From NCBI RefSeq assembly GCF_016862195.1, contig NZ_BOMM01000022.1, positions 124,001 through 188,000 on the forward strand: 64,000 nt of DNA. Reading direction: 5' to 3'. Source of the DNA: Paractinoplanes ferrugineus (GTDB taxonomy: Bacteria > Actinomycetota > Actinomycetes > Mycobacteriales > Micromonosporaceae). Shown piece by piece: positions 53,485 through 62,390 of this stretch (positions within the stretch are counted from its first letter, which is position 1; every line of letters begins with the position of its first letter). The notes beneath the pieces are model-generated. The model ran no database searches. It saw only the letters and a list, made by a program, of their open reading frames with translations, and was not told the origin of the DNA. Position numbers and translations under genes: made by a program.

Positions 53485-54741
53485 GTGCACGACATCCACG
53501 AACTGATCGACCGGCGCGCGGTGACCACGGTCTTCCAGCCGCTCGTCGATCTGGCGACCGGTGATCTCATCGGCTACGAGGCGCTCACCCGTGGGCCCGA
53601 GGGGACGCCGTGGCACACCCCGGACGCGCTGTTCGCCGCGGCCCGTGCGGTCGGGCGGGAGACCGAGCTCGACTGGGTGTGCCGGGCGGTCGCGTTCCGG
53701 ACGATCCTGGCCGCCGATCCCGACCCGGACCTCACCTGGTTCGTGAACATGGAGCCGATGGCCTCCCGGGTCCCCTGCCCGGACGACCTGGCCGACATCA
53801 TCGAGGCGGCCCGCACCCGCCTGCGGATCGTCACCGAGGTGACCGAGCGGTCCATCGCGCAGGACCCGGCCGGCCTGCTGGCCGCGACCACGGCGCTGCG
53901 CTCCCGCGGCTGGGGGGTGGCCCTCGACGACGTCGGCGCCGACCCGGGCTCGCTGGCCCTGATGCCGTTCATCCACCCCGACGTGATCAAACTCGACATG
54001 CAGCTGCTGCGTGAGCCGGACGAGCCGCACACGGCCCGGGTGGTGGCGGCGGTCGGGGCGTACGCGGAGGGCAGCGGCGCGGTGATCCTGGCCGAGGGCA
54101 TCGAGACCGCCCGGCACGCGTTGACGGCCCGGACGATGGGCGCGACGATCGGGCAGGGCTGGCACTTCGGCCGGCCCGGACCGTTGCCCGCCCCGGTCGC
54201 CGCGACGGCGCGACTGCCGTTCATCGAGCCGCCGGCGCTGAGCACCGGCACGCCCTTCGAGATCGTGGCTCGCCGGCGGCCGGTCACCCGTACGACCAAG
54301 GACAGTTTGATGGCGATGAGCCGTCACCTGGAAGCCCTGGCCGGGGACGGCAGTGAGCCGCCGGTGCTTCTCTCGTGCTTCCAGGAGGGACGCCACTTCA
54401 CCCCGGCCACCTCCCGGCGCTACATCCGGATCGCGAGTAACAGCCCGCTGGTCGCCGCGCTCGGCACCGGCTTGGGCAACGAGCCCGCGCCGGGCGTGCA
54501 CGGCACCACTTTCGGCGCCGATGACCCGCTGCGCGGCGAGTGGAACGTGATAGTCGTGGGCCCGCACCGCGCGGCCGCCCTGGTCGCCCGGGACGTCGGC
54601 GACGAGGGTCCCGATCAGCAGCGACGCTTCGATTTCGCCCTAACCCACGACCGGGCCCTGGTGGTGGCGGCAGCCCGCGCGCTGTTGCCGTGGCTGGCTC
54701 CGGTCGCGGCCGTGCCCTTGCTGCTCGCGCACACCGGATAG
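53485..54741 (+). CDS. EAL domain protein with DICT sensory domain
   Basis: 418 residues. The EAL phosphodiesterase domain (about 5-235) has YEALTRG, the Asn in VNMEP, Glu in VTEVTE, DDVGADPGS in place of DDFGTGYSS, Lys in IKLD and AEGIET. All metal/substrate positions appear kept although loop 6 is altered. A DICT domain follows at about 250-410 (SCFQEGRHFTPATSRRY, ALGTGLGNEPAPGV). It would hydrolyse c-di-GMP or bind it in response to a signal through DICT. Start uncertain (GTG 53485; TTG 53425 possible). Confidence 0.85.
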   Translation: MHDIHELIDRRAVTTVFQPLVDLATGDLIGYEALTRGPEGTPWHTPDALFAAARAVGRETELDWVCRAVAFRTILAADPDPDLTWFVNMEPMASRVPCPDDLADIIEAARTRLRIVTEVTERSIAQDPAGLLAATTALRSRGWGVALDDVGADPGSLALMPFIHPDVIKLDMQLLREPDEPHTARVVAAVGAYAEGSGAVILAEGIETARHALTARTMGATIGQGWHFGRPGPLPAPVAATARLPFIEPPALSTGTPFEIVARRRPVTRTTKDSLMAMSRHLEALAGDGSEPPVLLSCFQEGRHFTPATSRRYIRIASNSPLVAALGTGLGNEPAPGVHGTTFGADDPLRGEWNVIVVGPHRAAALVARDVGDEGPDQQRRFDFALTHDRALVVAAARALLPWLAPVAAVPLLLAHTG

Positions 54742-54775
54742 CGAGGACGGACGGCCGTGGCCGTCCCGTCCTCGC
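54741..54775. terminator. Strong bidirectional terminator
   Basis: GCGAGGACGG (54741-54750) pairs with CCGTCCTCGC (54766-54775), with ACGGCC/GGCCGT continuing inside. It starts at the stop of the EAL gene and ends 12 bp before the end of the convergent DUF4190 gene. Confidence 0.8.
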
Positions 54776-54786
54776 GGTGCCGTGCG

Positions 54787-55350
54787 TCAGTTGCCGGTGT
54801 CGATCGTGCAGAGCTTGTCGAACGCCTCGGCGTCCTTGGTGAGCTTGTTCTGCAGGTCGGCCGGGGCGTCGCCGGTCTTCATGCCCTTGAGCAGCGCCTT
54901 GTAGTCCTCGGCCAGGGCGAGGTTGGCCGCCTTGACGTCGTCGTGCTTGGTCTTGGCGGCGGCGGCGTTGAGGCCGTCGATGGTCGCCTGGACCGATGCC
55001 TCGTCGACGGTGGTGGAGCTCTTGTAGATCGCGTCCTTGCCGTCGGTGCAGCCGGCGTCGAGGACCTTCGAGTTGGCCACCGCGAAGACACCCGCGAGGA
55101 GCAGGCCGATCACGATCGTGCCGAGGACCGAGATGATGAGGCCGGCGATCGCGAGGCCACGGCCCGCCGCCTTGCCCGCGCCGGTCTTGAAGAGCGCGAT
55201 CAGGCTCAGCACGAAGCCGATCGGCGAGAAGACGAAGGCGAAGATGAAGCCCGCGATGGCCAGGCCGCTGGTCTTCTGCGCGGGCGCCACCGGCGGCGGG
55301 TTCTGGTAGTCGGGCTGGCTGGGCGGGGGGAGCTGAGCGTCGAGCGACAC
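54787..55350 (-). CDS. DUF4190 membrane protein
   Basis: 187 residues. A Pro/Gln-rich N-terminus (PPPSQPDYQNPPPVAPAQ) is followed by the DUF4190 double helix (KTSGLAIAGFIFAFVFSPIG, GLAIAGLIISVLGTIVIGLL), then an external helical domain with two Cys (GCTDGKD and KLCTID). Common, uncharacterised actinobacterial envelope protein. Confidence 0.85.
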   Translation of the reverse strand: MSLDAQLPPPSQPDYQNPPPVAPAQKTSGLAIAGFIFAFVFSPIGFVLSLIALFKTGAGKAAGRGLAIAGLIISVLGTIVIGLLLAGVFAVANSKVLDAGCTDGKDAIYKSSTTVDEASVQATIDGLNAAAAKTKHDDVKAANLALAEDYKALLKGMKTGDAPADLQNKLTKDAEAFDKLCTIDTGN

Positions 55351-55509
55351 TGTATGAAATCCAATCTCAGGTTTCTCTCAGGTTCGGACACGAGACGGTA
55401 CTGCTTCGACGGACTTCACGCTGTCCCGCAACTGAATCGTTATTGGGGTTGTCCGTTCCGTCCGGATGAAGATCCACTCGATGATCGCCGGGCCACTTAC
55501 CGTGATGGC

Positions 55510-55971
55510 ATGACTGACGATCTGACCCTGACACTGACCCTCGAGCCGAAGGGTCCGGCCGGTGCCTTCGTGCTCTCCGACGAGCAGGTCGCGGCCGTGG
55601 GTGGCGGCCGCAAGACGTTCCCGGTGCAGGTCACGGTCAACGGCGTGACGCTGCCGCTGCGGCTGTCCAAGATGGGCGGCGAGAATCTCATCGGCCTGGC
55701 GAAGGCGGCGCGGGCCAAGGCCGGGGTCGATCTCGGCGCGAGCTACGAGGTCACGATCTCGGCCGACGAGGCACCCCGCGCGGTCGAGGTCCCGGCCGAG
55801 CTGGCCGCGGCGCTGGCGGCCGATCACGCGGCGAACATCGCGTACGAGGCATTGGCGTACTCGCATCGCAAGGAGTTCGTCCGCTGGATCACCGAGGCGA
55901 AGCGCGAGGCGACGCGGGCCGAGCGGGTCGTGCGGACGGTCGAGATGCTCAAGGCCGGCGAGCATCGCTGA
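55510..55971 (+). CDS. DUF1905/YdeI-type protein
   Basis: 153 residues: an N-terminal DUF1905 beta-barrel (TLTLEPKGPAGAFVLSDEQ, VQVTVNGVTLPLRLSKMG) and a C-terminal YdeI/OmpD-associated helical part (AYEALAYSHRKEFVRWITEA, ERVVRTVEML). Family members have been linked to bacteriocin or peptide tolerance; the function here is unknown. Confidence 0.85.
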   Translation: MTDDLTLTLTLEPKGPAGAFVLSDEQVAAVGGGRKTFPVQVTVNGVTLPLRLSKMGGENLIGLAKAARAKAGVDLGASYEVTISADEAPRAVEVPAELAAALAADHAANIAYEALAYSHRKEFVRWITEAKREATRAERVVRTVEMLKAGEHR

Positions 55972-56004
55972 GAACCGGAGCGGCGGGCCCCGGCCCCGGC
56001 CGGC

Positions 56005-56757
56005 CTAGAACTTGTCGGTGGTCCGCCGGTCGAAGCCGAACTGTTCGGCCACCGGGTTCCACACCGCGACGAACTGCTTCTTGGCCGCCTGGGCCTGTTT
56101 GGACGCCGACTGCCCCCGCTCCCAGGCCGTCCCGCGGGCGGGCGAGTCGGCGCAGTTGCCGGTTGCGGCCGGCTCGGCCCACGAGACGAAGTGCTGGTCG
56201 GCGGCGAGTGCGAAGCCGAGCGCCGACTTCAGCGTGGACTTGACCGCGGTGCCGTTGTCGACCCCGGACAGGTTGGCCGCCTCGACGTCGGCGATCTGCT
56301 TGGTGCGCTCGTCGCCGACCGTACGCATGTCGGCGAGCGCCGCGGACGCGCCGGCGCACCCCCGCACCTTTTCGATCGCCGCGTTGAGCTTGGCCCGGCT
56401 GGCGACACTTCGGTCGAGCAACGAATCGATCACGGCGGCCTGGTCGCGGGGCGCCGTGGCTTTGCTCGGCGCCGGGGAGGCGGTGGTCGGCGGGGTCGTC
56501 ACCGCGAGGGTCGTGGGGGCGGCGGCCGGTTTCTCGGGGCGACCCCGCACCAGGTAGACCACGACCGCGCTCAAGCTCAGCAGCGCGACCGTGCCCAGCG
56601 CGAGAAGGACCAGCAGCATCCGGTTGCCGCCCCGGTCGCGCGGCGGCGGGGCGTGGTAGCTCTGCGTCGGGGGAGCGGTGGTGGTGAGCATCGCGTTGCA
56701 GCGGACACAGTGGCTCGCTGACGGATCGTTGCCGTGACCGCACAGTGGGCAGAGCAT
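56005..56757 (-). CDS. Zinc-ribbon single-pass membrane protein
   Basis: 250 residues from the ATG at 56757. An N-terminal zinc ribbon (MLCPLCGHGNDPSASHCVRC) is cytoplasmic, a transmembrane helix spans about 48-70 (MLLVLLALGTVALLSLSAVV), and a Pro/Thr linker leads to an extracellular helical domain with two Cys (VRGCAG, GNCADS). Unknown function; the layout recalls exported stress or cell-wall sensing proteins. Confidence 0.8.
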   Translation of the reverse strand: MLCPLCGHGNDPSASHCVRCNAMLTTTAPPTQSYHAPPPRDRGGNRMLLVLLALGTVALLSLSAVVVYLVRGRPEKPAAAPTTLAVTTPPTTASPAPSKATAPRDQAAVIDSLLDRSVASRAKLNAAIEKVRGCAGASAALADMRTVGDERTKQIADVEAANLSGVDNGTAVKSTLKSALGFALAADQHFVSWAEPAATGNCADSPARGTAWERGQSASKQAQAAKKQFVAVWNPVAEQFGFDRRTTDKF

Positions 56758-56924
56758 GCGGCCCAGACTATCGACGGACGGCAACGCTCGGCTCCCCCGT
56801 GCGTGCGAAGGGTGATCGTTCTCATCGTCGCCACCGCCGGCGGATCTCTCGATCGCGAAGTCTCCGATTTGCCGTTTCGGCAAGGTTCCTTGCGTCTCGT
56901 GCAGGATCGCGTCATCTTCAAGCC

Positions 56925-57860
56925 ATGAACAAAGACGTAGTGGTAATCGGCGGCGGCGCGGCCGGACTCAACGGCGCCCTCATGCTCGCCCGTTCCCGGC
57001 GCGACGTGCTGGTGATCGACGCCGGTCAGCCGCGCAACGCCCCCGCCGACGGGGTCCACGGCCTGCTCGCCCGCGAAGGCATGCCACCGCTCGAACTGAT
57101 CGCGCGCGGCCAGGACGAGGTGCGCGGTTACGGCGGCGAGATCATCAGCGACGAGGTGACCGAGGCCCGGCGCGACGGGGACGGCTTCGCGGTCACCACG
57201 GCCGGCGGCCGGACCGTACGGGCGAGGCGCCTGCTCGTCACCACCGGCCTGGTCGACGAACTGCCCGACCTGCCCGGCCTGCGCGAGCGGTGGGGCCGCG
57301 ACCTCGTGCACTGCCCGTACTGCCACGGCTGGGAGGTCCGTGACCAGCCCATCGGCATCCTGGCCACCGGCCCCGCCTCGATGCACCACGCCCTGCTGTT
57401 CCGCCAGCTCAGCGACGACCTCATGTTCTTCCAGCACGACCAGCCCGACCTCCCCGACGACCAGGCCGAACAGCTGGCCGCCCGGGACATCACCCTGGTC
57501 ACCGGCGAGGTGGCGGAGATCCAGATCAAGGACGACGCCATTGCCGGCGTACGGTTGAAGTCCGGTTCCCTGATCCCCCGCCGCGTGATCGCGGTCGCCT
57601 CCCGCCTGGTGGCCCGAGCCGGCTTCCTGCACAGTCTCGGGCTGGTCCCGCTGCCCCACCCCTCCGGCATGGGCGAACACCTCCCCGCCGACGCGACCGG
57701 CCGCACCGAGATCCCCGGCGTCTGGGCCGCCGGCAACGTGACCGACCTGTCCGCCCAGGTGGGCTCCGCCGCCGCCGCGGGCGCACTCGCCGGCGCCCAG
57801 ATAAACGCCGACCTGGTGCTGGCGGAGACCCGGCTGGCAGTCGCCAACCGCTCCCGTTGA
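56925..57860 (+). CDS. Thioredoxin reductase-like NAD(P)/FAD oxidoreductase
   Basis: 311 residues. FAD motif VVVIGGGAAGLNGALMLARS, the redox-site region HCPYCHGWEVRD (CxxC), and GVWAAGNVTDLSAQVGSAAA near the end. The NADP motif region (GILATGPASMHHALLF) lacks the usual GxGxxA, which is typical of the TrxR-like clade without a thioredoxin partner. Some members serve in disulfide formation of secondary metabolites. No thioredoxin gene adjoins. Confidence 0.88.
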   Translation: MNKDVVVIGGGAAGLNGALMLARSRRDVLVIDAGQPRNAPADGVHGLLAREGMPPLELIARGQDEVRGYGGEIISDEVTEARRDGDGFAVTTAGGRTVRARRLLVTTGLVDELPDLPGLRERWGRDLVHCPYCHGWEVRDQPIGILATGPASMHHALLFRQLSDDLMFFQHDQPDLPDDQAEQLAARDITLVTGEVAEIQIKDDAIAGVRLKSGSLIPRRVIAVASRLVARAGFLHSLGLVPLPHPSGMGEHLPADATGRTEIPGVWAAGNVTDLSAQVGSAAAAGALAGAQINADLVLAETRLAVANRSR

Positions 57861-57861
57861 G

Positions 57862-57898
57862 GCGGGAATCTCCGTCCTTCAGGGCGGAGAGGATGTCA
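57862..57898. mobile_element. Relic resembling an IS200/IS605 (tnpB) right end
   Basis: GCGGGAATCTCCGTCCTTCA followed by GGGCGGAGAGGATGTCAA closely resembles the conserved end of actinobacterial tnpB/IS1341-type elements (GAATCCCCGTCCTTCAGG... GGGGAGGATGTCAA). CTCCGTCC and GGGCGGAG form the hairpin. No tnpA or tnpB remains nearby. The site lies between convergent genes, overlapping the P-type ATPase stop, and could now act as a terminator. The match is from memory of the family. Confidence 0.45.
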
Positions 57899-60403
57899 AA
57901 GGTGGTGCAGGCCGAGGACGCGGTCCAAGGCGTGCAAGCGGTAAGCCAGGCTCAGTACCGCGAACCAGAACACGAGCATGACCAGGACCAGGGCGAACAT
58001 GGTGCGGGCCGGGGCGGTCAGGCCGAAGTAGGTGTAGAGCGCCGGGACGAACAGGACGGTGCCGAAGGCGGCGATCAGTCCGCAGACCAGGTAGGTGGGG
58101 CGTTTGTCGGGGGTGGGTTCGGTCCAGGCGGCGAACAGCTTGTTGGGCGGGGCCAGGAACAGGATGAGCACGAACGAGGCCAGGCAGAAGAACGTCGACA
58201 GGCCGGTCTGGGCGGCGATGGTGGCGGCGGCGTCGGTGAAGTTGGTGTCGCTGCCGAAGTCGAGGCCGGTGTAGCGCTCGAATTCGTTTATCACTTCGGC
58301 GGGGGTGCGGCCGGAGCTGAAGCCGATGGTGATGGCCTCGTAGATGGCGGCGTAGAGGGCGGTGCCGAAGGTCGCGGTGATCACGGCGGCGGGGATGACG
58401 AAGCGGGCCAGGCCGGCGAAGAGGTGCCGGTCGGGGGCTGTCGGTTTGGCCCACATGGTCAGGAAGAAGGTGGGCACGCCCACGGTGAACAGGGTCAGGC
58501 CGACCTGGGTGGGGGAGTAGGGGAAGCCCAGGCCCAGCATGGTGACGGTGAGGATGACCAGGCCCTGGGAGGCGACCCGGGCGAGGAAGATGTAGAGCGA
58601 CATCCCGATGCCGTTGATGATTCGCCGGCCTTCGCGCTGGGCCGGGGGCAGCGCCGCGAACGAGTCGTCGACGAGCACGATGTCGGCGACGTCGCGGGTG
58701 ACCGCGCTGCCGCTGCGCATCGCGACGCCCACCTGGGCGCCTTTGAGGGCGCGGGCGTCGTTCACCCCGTCACCGATCATGGCGACGTAGTGGTTCTGGC
58801 GGCGCAGGGACCGGACGATGCGTTCCTTGTGTTCGGGGGCGACCCGGCCGAAGACGGTGGTGCGGGCGACGATCCGGTCCAGTTCGTCGTCGTCGAGGGC
58901 GTCGAGCAGTGCCCCGGGTATCGGATCGCCGGCGTCCAGGCCGGCCCGCGCGGCGATCGCCGCCACCGTCCGGGGGTCGTCGCCGGAGAGCACCTTCAGG
59001 TCCACGCCGTCGTCCCGCAGCCGCGCGATCGTCGGACCCACCTCGGGCCTCAGTTCGTCGGCGAGCGCCACCATCCCGACGGCTTCGAGCGCCGGCAGGG
59101 TGGGGTGTCCGGCCGCGTCGCGCGGGTGCGCTCCGGGTTCGGTCGGGCGCGCCAGCAGGAGTACGCGTAAGCCCTGCTCGGTGCTTCTGGCCACGGCGTC
59201 GGCCGGCACGGGACCGGTCAGGCGTACGGCGAGGGCGTCAGGTGCGCCGAGAATCCACGTACCCTCCTCGGCCATGACCGCCGACCAGCGCAAGGAGGAA
59301 TCGAAAGAAATCTCGTCACGCACCTGCCAGGCAGTGCCCGGCAGGGCCGCCGCAAGCGCCCGGGTCGTCAGGTTGGGTGCCGCCGCACTGCGCGCGAGCG
59401 AGCCGAGCAGCCGTCGCACCTCGTCCTCGGGGAGCGGGCCGAGGGCCTGGACCTCGTCGACGGTGAGCTGCCCGGTGGTGAGGGTGCCGGTCTTGTCGGT
59501 GCAGACCACATCCACGTTGCTCACCGATTCGACCGCGTTCACCTGCTGCACCAGCGCCCCGGTGCGGGCGATCCGGGCGGCGCCCGCGGTGTAGGCGACG
59601 GCGATCAGGAAGAACAGGCCGTAGGGCACCAGACCGGAGAGTACGGCGGTGGTCTGCACGACCCGCAGCAGGGTGAATCCCTCGATCGCGGCCTGGCCGA
59701 GGATCGCGCCGCTCATCAGGGTGGTCAGGGCCATCACGAGGCGCACCAGGAACTCGACGCGTTTCTGCAGGGGGGTCCGGTCGGTGGTGGAGCGCCGGGC
59801 CTCCGCGGTGAGCCGGCCCGCGTAGCTCTTCGCCCCCACGTCGCGGGCCACCTGGAAACCGGCTCCGGCCACGCAGAGGCTGCCGGAGCGCAGGTCGTCG
59901 CCCGGGTGTTTGGCCACCGGGTCGGATTCGCCGGTCAGCAGCGACTCGTCGGCCTCGACCCGGCCGCCGTCGAGCAGCGGACCGTCGACCACGATCTGGT
60001 CGCCGGCGGTTATCCGGAGCACGTCACCGCGTACCACCTGATCGGGGTTGATCCGGGTCTGGGTGCCGTCCCGGACGACGGTCACCCGGCTGCGTTCGAG
60101 CAGCTGCAAACGGTCGAGTTTGCGTTTGGCGCGGATCTCCTGGACCGCGCTGATCATCGCGTTGATCAGGCCGAGGCCGACGCTCACCAGGGCGTCGCTG
60201 TACCGGCCCATGGACAGCAGGGCCGCGCCGATCACGAACAGGATGATGTTGAAGAAGGAGAAGACGTTCGTGCGCAGGATCTCGGCGTACCCGCGGGAGC
60301 CGCCTTTGACCGCGGTGTTCGCGTCGCCGTGGCGGCGGCGGTACTCCGCCTGCTCGCTGCTCAGTCCCTGACCGGCGACGGTGGCCAACAGCTGCTGCTC
60401 CAT
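57896..60403 (-). CDS. P-type cation-translocating ATPase (CtpE-like)
   Basis: 835 residues. TGES actuator loop, phosphorylation site DKTGTLT, GDGVNDARALK hinge, and ten predicted helices. It has no N-terminal metal-binding domain and lacks the CPC motif of heavy-metal pumps. The layout resembles mycobacterial CtpE (Ca2+ uptake) and related P3/P4-like pumps. Ion not certain. Divergent from the GntR gene across 125 bp. Confidence 0.92.
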   Translation of the reverse strand: MEQQLLATVAGQGLSSEQAEYRRRHGDANTAVKGGSRGYAEILRTNVFSFFNIILFVIGAALLSMGRYSDALVSVGLGLINAMISAVQEIRAKRKLDRLQLLERSRVTVVRDGTQTRINPDQVVRGDVLRITAGDQIVVDGPLLDGGRVEADESLLTGESDPVAKHPGDDLRSGSLCVAGAGFQVARDVGAKSYAGRLTAEARRSTTDRTPLQKRVEFLVRLVMALTTLMSGAILGQAAIEGFTLLRVVQTTAVLSGLVPYGLFFLIAVAYTAGAARIARTGALVQQVNAVESVSNVDVVCTDKTGTLTTGQLTVDEVQALGPLPEDEVRRLLGSLARSAAAPNLTTRALAAALPGTAWQVRDEISFDSSLRWSAVMAEEGTWILGAPDALAVRLTGPVPADAVARSTEQGLRVLLLARPTEPGAHPRDAAGHPTLPALEAVGMVALADELRPEVGPTIARLRDDGVDLKVLSGDDPRTVAAIAARAGLDAGDPIPGALLDALDDDELDRIVARTTVFGRVAPEHKERIVRSLRRQNHYVAMIGDGVNDARALKGAQVGVAMRSGSAVTRDVADIVLVDDSFAALPPAQREGRRIINGIGMSLYIFLARVASQGLVILTVTMLGLGFPYSPTQVGLTLFTVGVPTFFLTMWAKPTAPDRHLFAGLARFVIPAAVITATFGTALYAAIYEAITIGFSSGRTPAEVINEFERYTGLDFGSDTNFTDAAATIAAQTGLSTFFCLASFVLILFLAPPNKLFAAWTEPTPDKRPTYLVCGLIAAFGTVLFVPALYTYFGLTAPARTMFALVLVMLVFWFAVLSLAYRLHALDRVLGLHHL

Positions 60404-60501
60404 CCGGCTCTCCCCTCGCCGGACTCACGCTACCTCCCGGTTGAGCCGGTTTTCGGGGCTTTTGCGGTGGCCTGTTGGTCCAGGGAGCCGCGCGTGCTTG
60501 C

Positions 60502-60516
60502 AGATGTCGGACATCT
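60502..60516 (+). promoter_or_regulatory. FadR/GntR operator palindrome
   Basis: AGATGTC-G-GACATCT, a perfect 15-bp palindrome ending 12 nt before the GntR ATG. The TGTC-N-GACA core is typical for FadR-subfamily sites, so autoregulation is likely; the divergent P-type ATPase starts about 100 bp away. Confidence 0.75.
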
Positions 60517-60528
60517 ACACTGCAGGTC

Positions 60529-61206
60529 ATGCTTCGCGGACCGGTCCGGCAGGCGCCCCTTGTCGTCCAGGTGGCGGGGCAGTTCCGGGCACTCGTCGAG
60601 AGCGGTGCCTGGGCGGTCGGGGCGAAGATCCCGGGGGAGAACCATCTCGCCGACCAGCTCGGGGTCAGCCGGGGCACCGTTCGGGAAGCGTTACGGGCGT
60701 TGAGCCTGGCCGGGATTCTCGAGCCCCGCGTCGGGGACGGCACCTATGTGCGGGCCACCAACGAGATCACCGGCGTGCTGGTGCGGGACGAGTTGCCGGC
60801 GCTCACGCACGTGCTCGACGCGCGGGCGGGCCTCGAAGCGGCCGCCGCCCGGCTCGCCGCGTACCACGCTACCCCGGGTGACCTGGCCGAGCTCGAGACC
60901 GCACTGGCCGGCCGAGCCCAGGCGTACGCCGCGCGGGACCTCGCCGGCTATGTCGCGGCCGACGCCGCCTTCCATCGTGGGGTCATCAAGGCCGGTGCCA
61001 ACCCGCTGCTGATCCGGCTGTTCGACGCCGTGGCCGAGGTCGTCGACCAGTCGATCGCCGACACGGCGGTGTTTCCGGAGGACCCGGTGGTGCGCGACTC
61101 GCACGCCGCCCTGCTCGACGCCCTCCGGCAACGGGACGCCGACCGGGCGGTGGCCGCTGCCTATGGCCTCATCGAACGGGTCAAGACCACTCTGGAGAAT
61201 CCGTGA
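60529..61206 (+). CDS. GntR family (FadR subfamily) regulator
   Basis: 225 residues: N-terminal winged helix (VGAKIPGENHLADQLGVSRG, TVREALRALSLAGILEPRVG) and a C-terminal FCD helical domain (AYVAADAAFHRGVIKAGANP-like, with the metal-binding D..H pattern). ATG at 60529. Its stop overlaps the GTG of an ABC ATPase gene, an unusual partner that suggests the regulator controls this transporter component. Confidence 0.9.
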   Translation: MLRGPVRQAPLVVQVAGQFRALVESGAWAVGAKIPGENHLADQLGVSRGTVREALRALSLAGILEPRVGDGTYVRATNEITGVLVRDELPALTHVLDARAGLEAAAARLAAYHATPGDLAELETALAGRAQAYAARDLAGYVAADAAFHRGVIKAGANPLLIRLFDAVAEVVDQSIADTAVFPEDPVVRDSHAALLDALRQRDADRAVAAAYGLIERVKTTLENP

Positions 61207-62009
61207 GCATCGTCCTTCAACTCGATCGGGTCACCTTCCGCCGCGACCGGAAACAGATCCTGCACGGCATCGACTACACGGTGCGGGCCGGCGAGCATTG
61301 GGCGATGCTCGGCCCCAACGGTGCCGGCAAGAGCACGGTGCTCGGCTTCTGCGGGGCGGTCACGCATCCGACCAGCGGGACCGTGCACGTGCTCGGCGAA
61401 CAGCTCGGCAAGGTGGAACTGCAGGCACTGCGCCGTTCGATCGGGCACGTCAACCCGCGGCACCCGCTGCGGTCGCCGCTCACCGTGCTGGAGGTCGTGC
61501 TGACCGGGATCACCGGCACGGTCGAGACCCCGTCGCGGTGGGAGCCGGCCGCCGCCGAGCTGGCCCGCGCCCGGGAGCTGATCGACCTGCTCGGCATGAC
61601 CGCCCGGGCGGCGGACCGCTGGCCGACCCTGTCGCAGGGCGAACGCGGCCGGGCGCTGATCGCGCGGGCCCTCGTCGGTGACCCGCACCTGCTGCTGCTC
61701 GACGAACCGACGACCGGTCTCGACGTGGCGGCCCGCGAACAGCTGCTGGAGACGGTCGACCTGATGCACCGCACTCATCCCGAGCTGGCCTCGGTGCTGG
61801 TGACGCACCATCTGGAAGAGCTTCCGGAGGGTACGACCCACGCCCTGCTGATCGCCGCCGGCCGGGTGGTCGCCGCCGGCCCCGCCGAGTCGGTGCTGAC
61901 CAACGCGAACGTCACCGCCGCCTTCCGCCATCCGATCGAGGTGGAGCATCGCGCCGGCCGCTGGAGCGCGCGGGCCGCCCGCCGTTCCAGCGCCCGGGCG
62001 GCGGGTTAG
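61203..62009 (+). CDS. Orphan ABC transporter ATP-binding protein
   Basis: 268 residues. Walker A GPNGAGKS, signature LSQGERGRALIARAL, Walker B LLLLDEPTTGLD, switch His in LVTHHLEE. It most resembles soluble ATPases of the YlmA/ModF type that stand without a permease. GTG at 61203 overlaps the GntR stop (GTGA). No permease or binding protein is adjacent, so its partner or role is open. Confidence 0.85.
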   Translation: MSIVLQLDRVTFRRDRKQILHGIDYTVRAGEHWAMLGPNGAGKSTVLGFCGAVTHPTSGTVHVLGEQLGKVELQALRRSIGHVNPRHPLRSPLTVLEVVLTGITGTVETPSRWEPAAAELARARELIDLLGMTARAADRWPTLSQGERGRALIARALVGDPHLLLLDEPTTGLDVAAREQLLETVDLMHRTHPELASVLVTHHLEELPEGTTHALLIAAGRVVAAGPAESVLTNANVTAAFRHPIEVEHRAGRWSARAARRSSARAAG

Positions 62010-62066
62010 CTCTCGGCTGTCGGTCTGGCTCGCGGCCGGCGGGTCGGCTCTCGGCTGTCGGTCTGG
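62009..62066. repeat. 20-bp direct repeat
   Basis: GCTCTCGGCTGTCGGTCTGG occurs at 62009-62028 and 62047-62066 (38-bp period), downstream of the ABC ATPase. Confidence 0.9.
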
Positions 62067-62082
62067 TTTTCGGTCGGCCGGT

Positions 62083-62274
62083 TCAGCTTTCGGTCGGTGG
62101 ACGCCACTGCTGGCCGGCGGTCGGTTCGAGGGAGGCGTCGCGCACGATCGTGCTGTCGTCGGTGCGGCCGGTGCCGTCGGGCTCGACCTCGGGGTGGACG
62201 GTGCGCAGGTGGTCCGCCATCTCGTCGTCGGCCACCTCGCGGTTGTCGGGCGGGCAGAGGTTGCAGGTCGCCAT
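62083..62274 (-). CDS. Small C2H2-like zinc-binding protein
   Basis: 63 residues from the ATG at 62274 after GAGAATCCC. MATCNLCPPDNREVADDEMA then DHLRTVHPE gives a CxxC...HxxxxH arrangement like a single zinc finger. The C-terminal half is acidic and disordered. It lies behind egtD on the same strand and may be its co-transcribed neighbour. Function unknown. Confidence 0.6.
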   Translation of the reverse strand: MATCNLCPPDNREVADDEMADHLRTVHPEVEPDGTGRTDDSTIVRDASLEPTAGQQWRPPTES

Positions 62275-62339
62275 CGGGATTCTCCGTCGTCGCGGGCCGG
62301 CCGGTTCGGCGCTCAGTATGTCGGTCAGCTCGGCTCGGC

Positions 62340-62389
62340 GCGTGCCGGAACCGCTCGGCCCGGTGCGTGTCGGAACCGCTCGGACCGGC
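62340..62389. repeat. 25-bp tandem duplication beside egtD stop
   Basis: Two 25-bp copies of a GCGTG-CGGAACCGCTCGG unit (62340-62364 and 62365-62389) with three mismatches, just beyond the egtD stop. Confidence 0.75.
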
Positions 62390-62390
62390 G

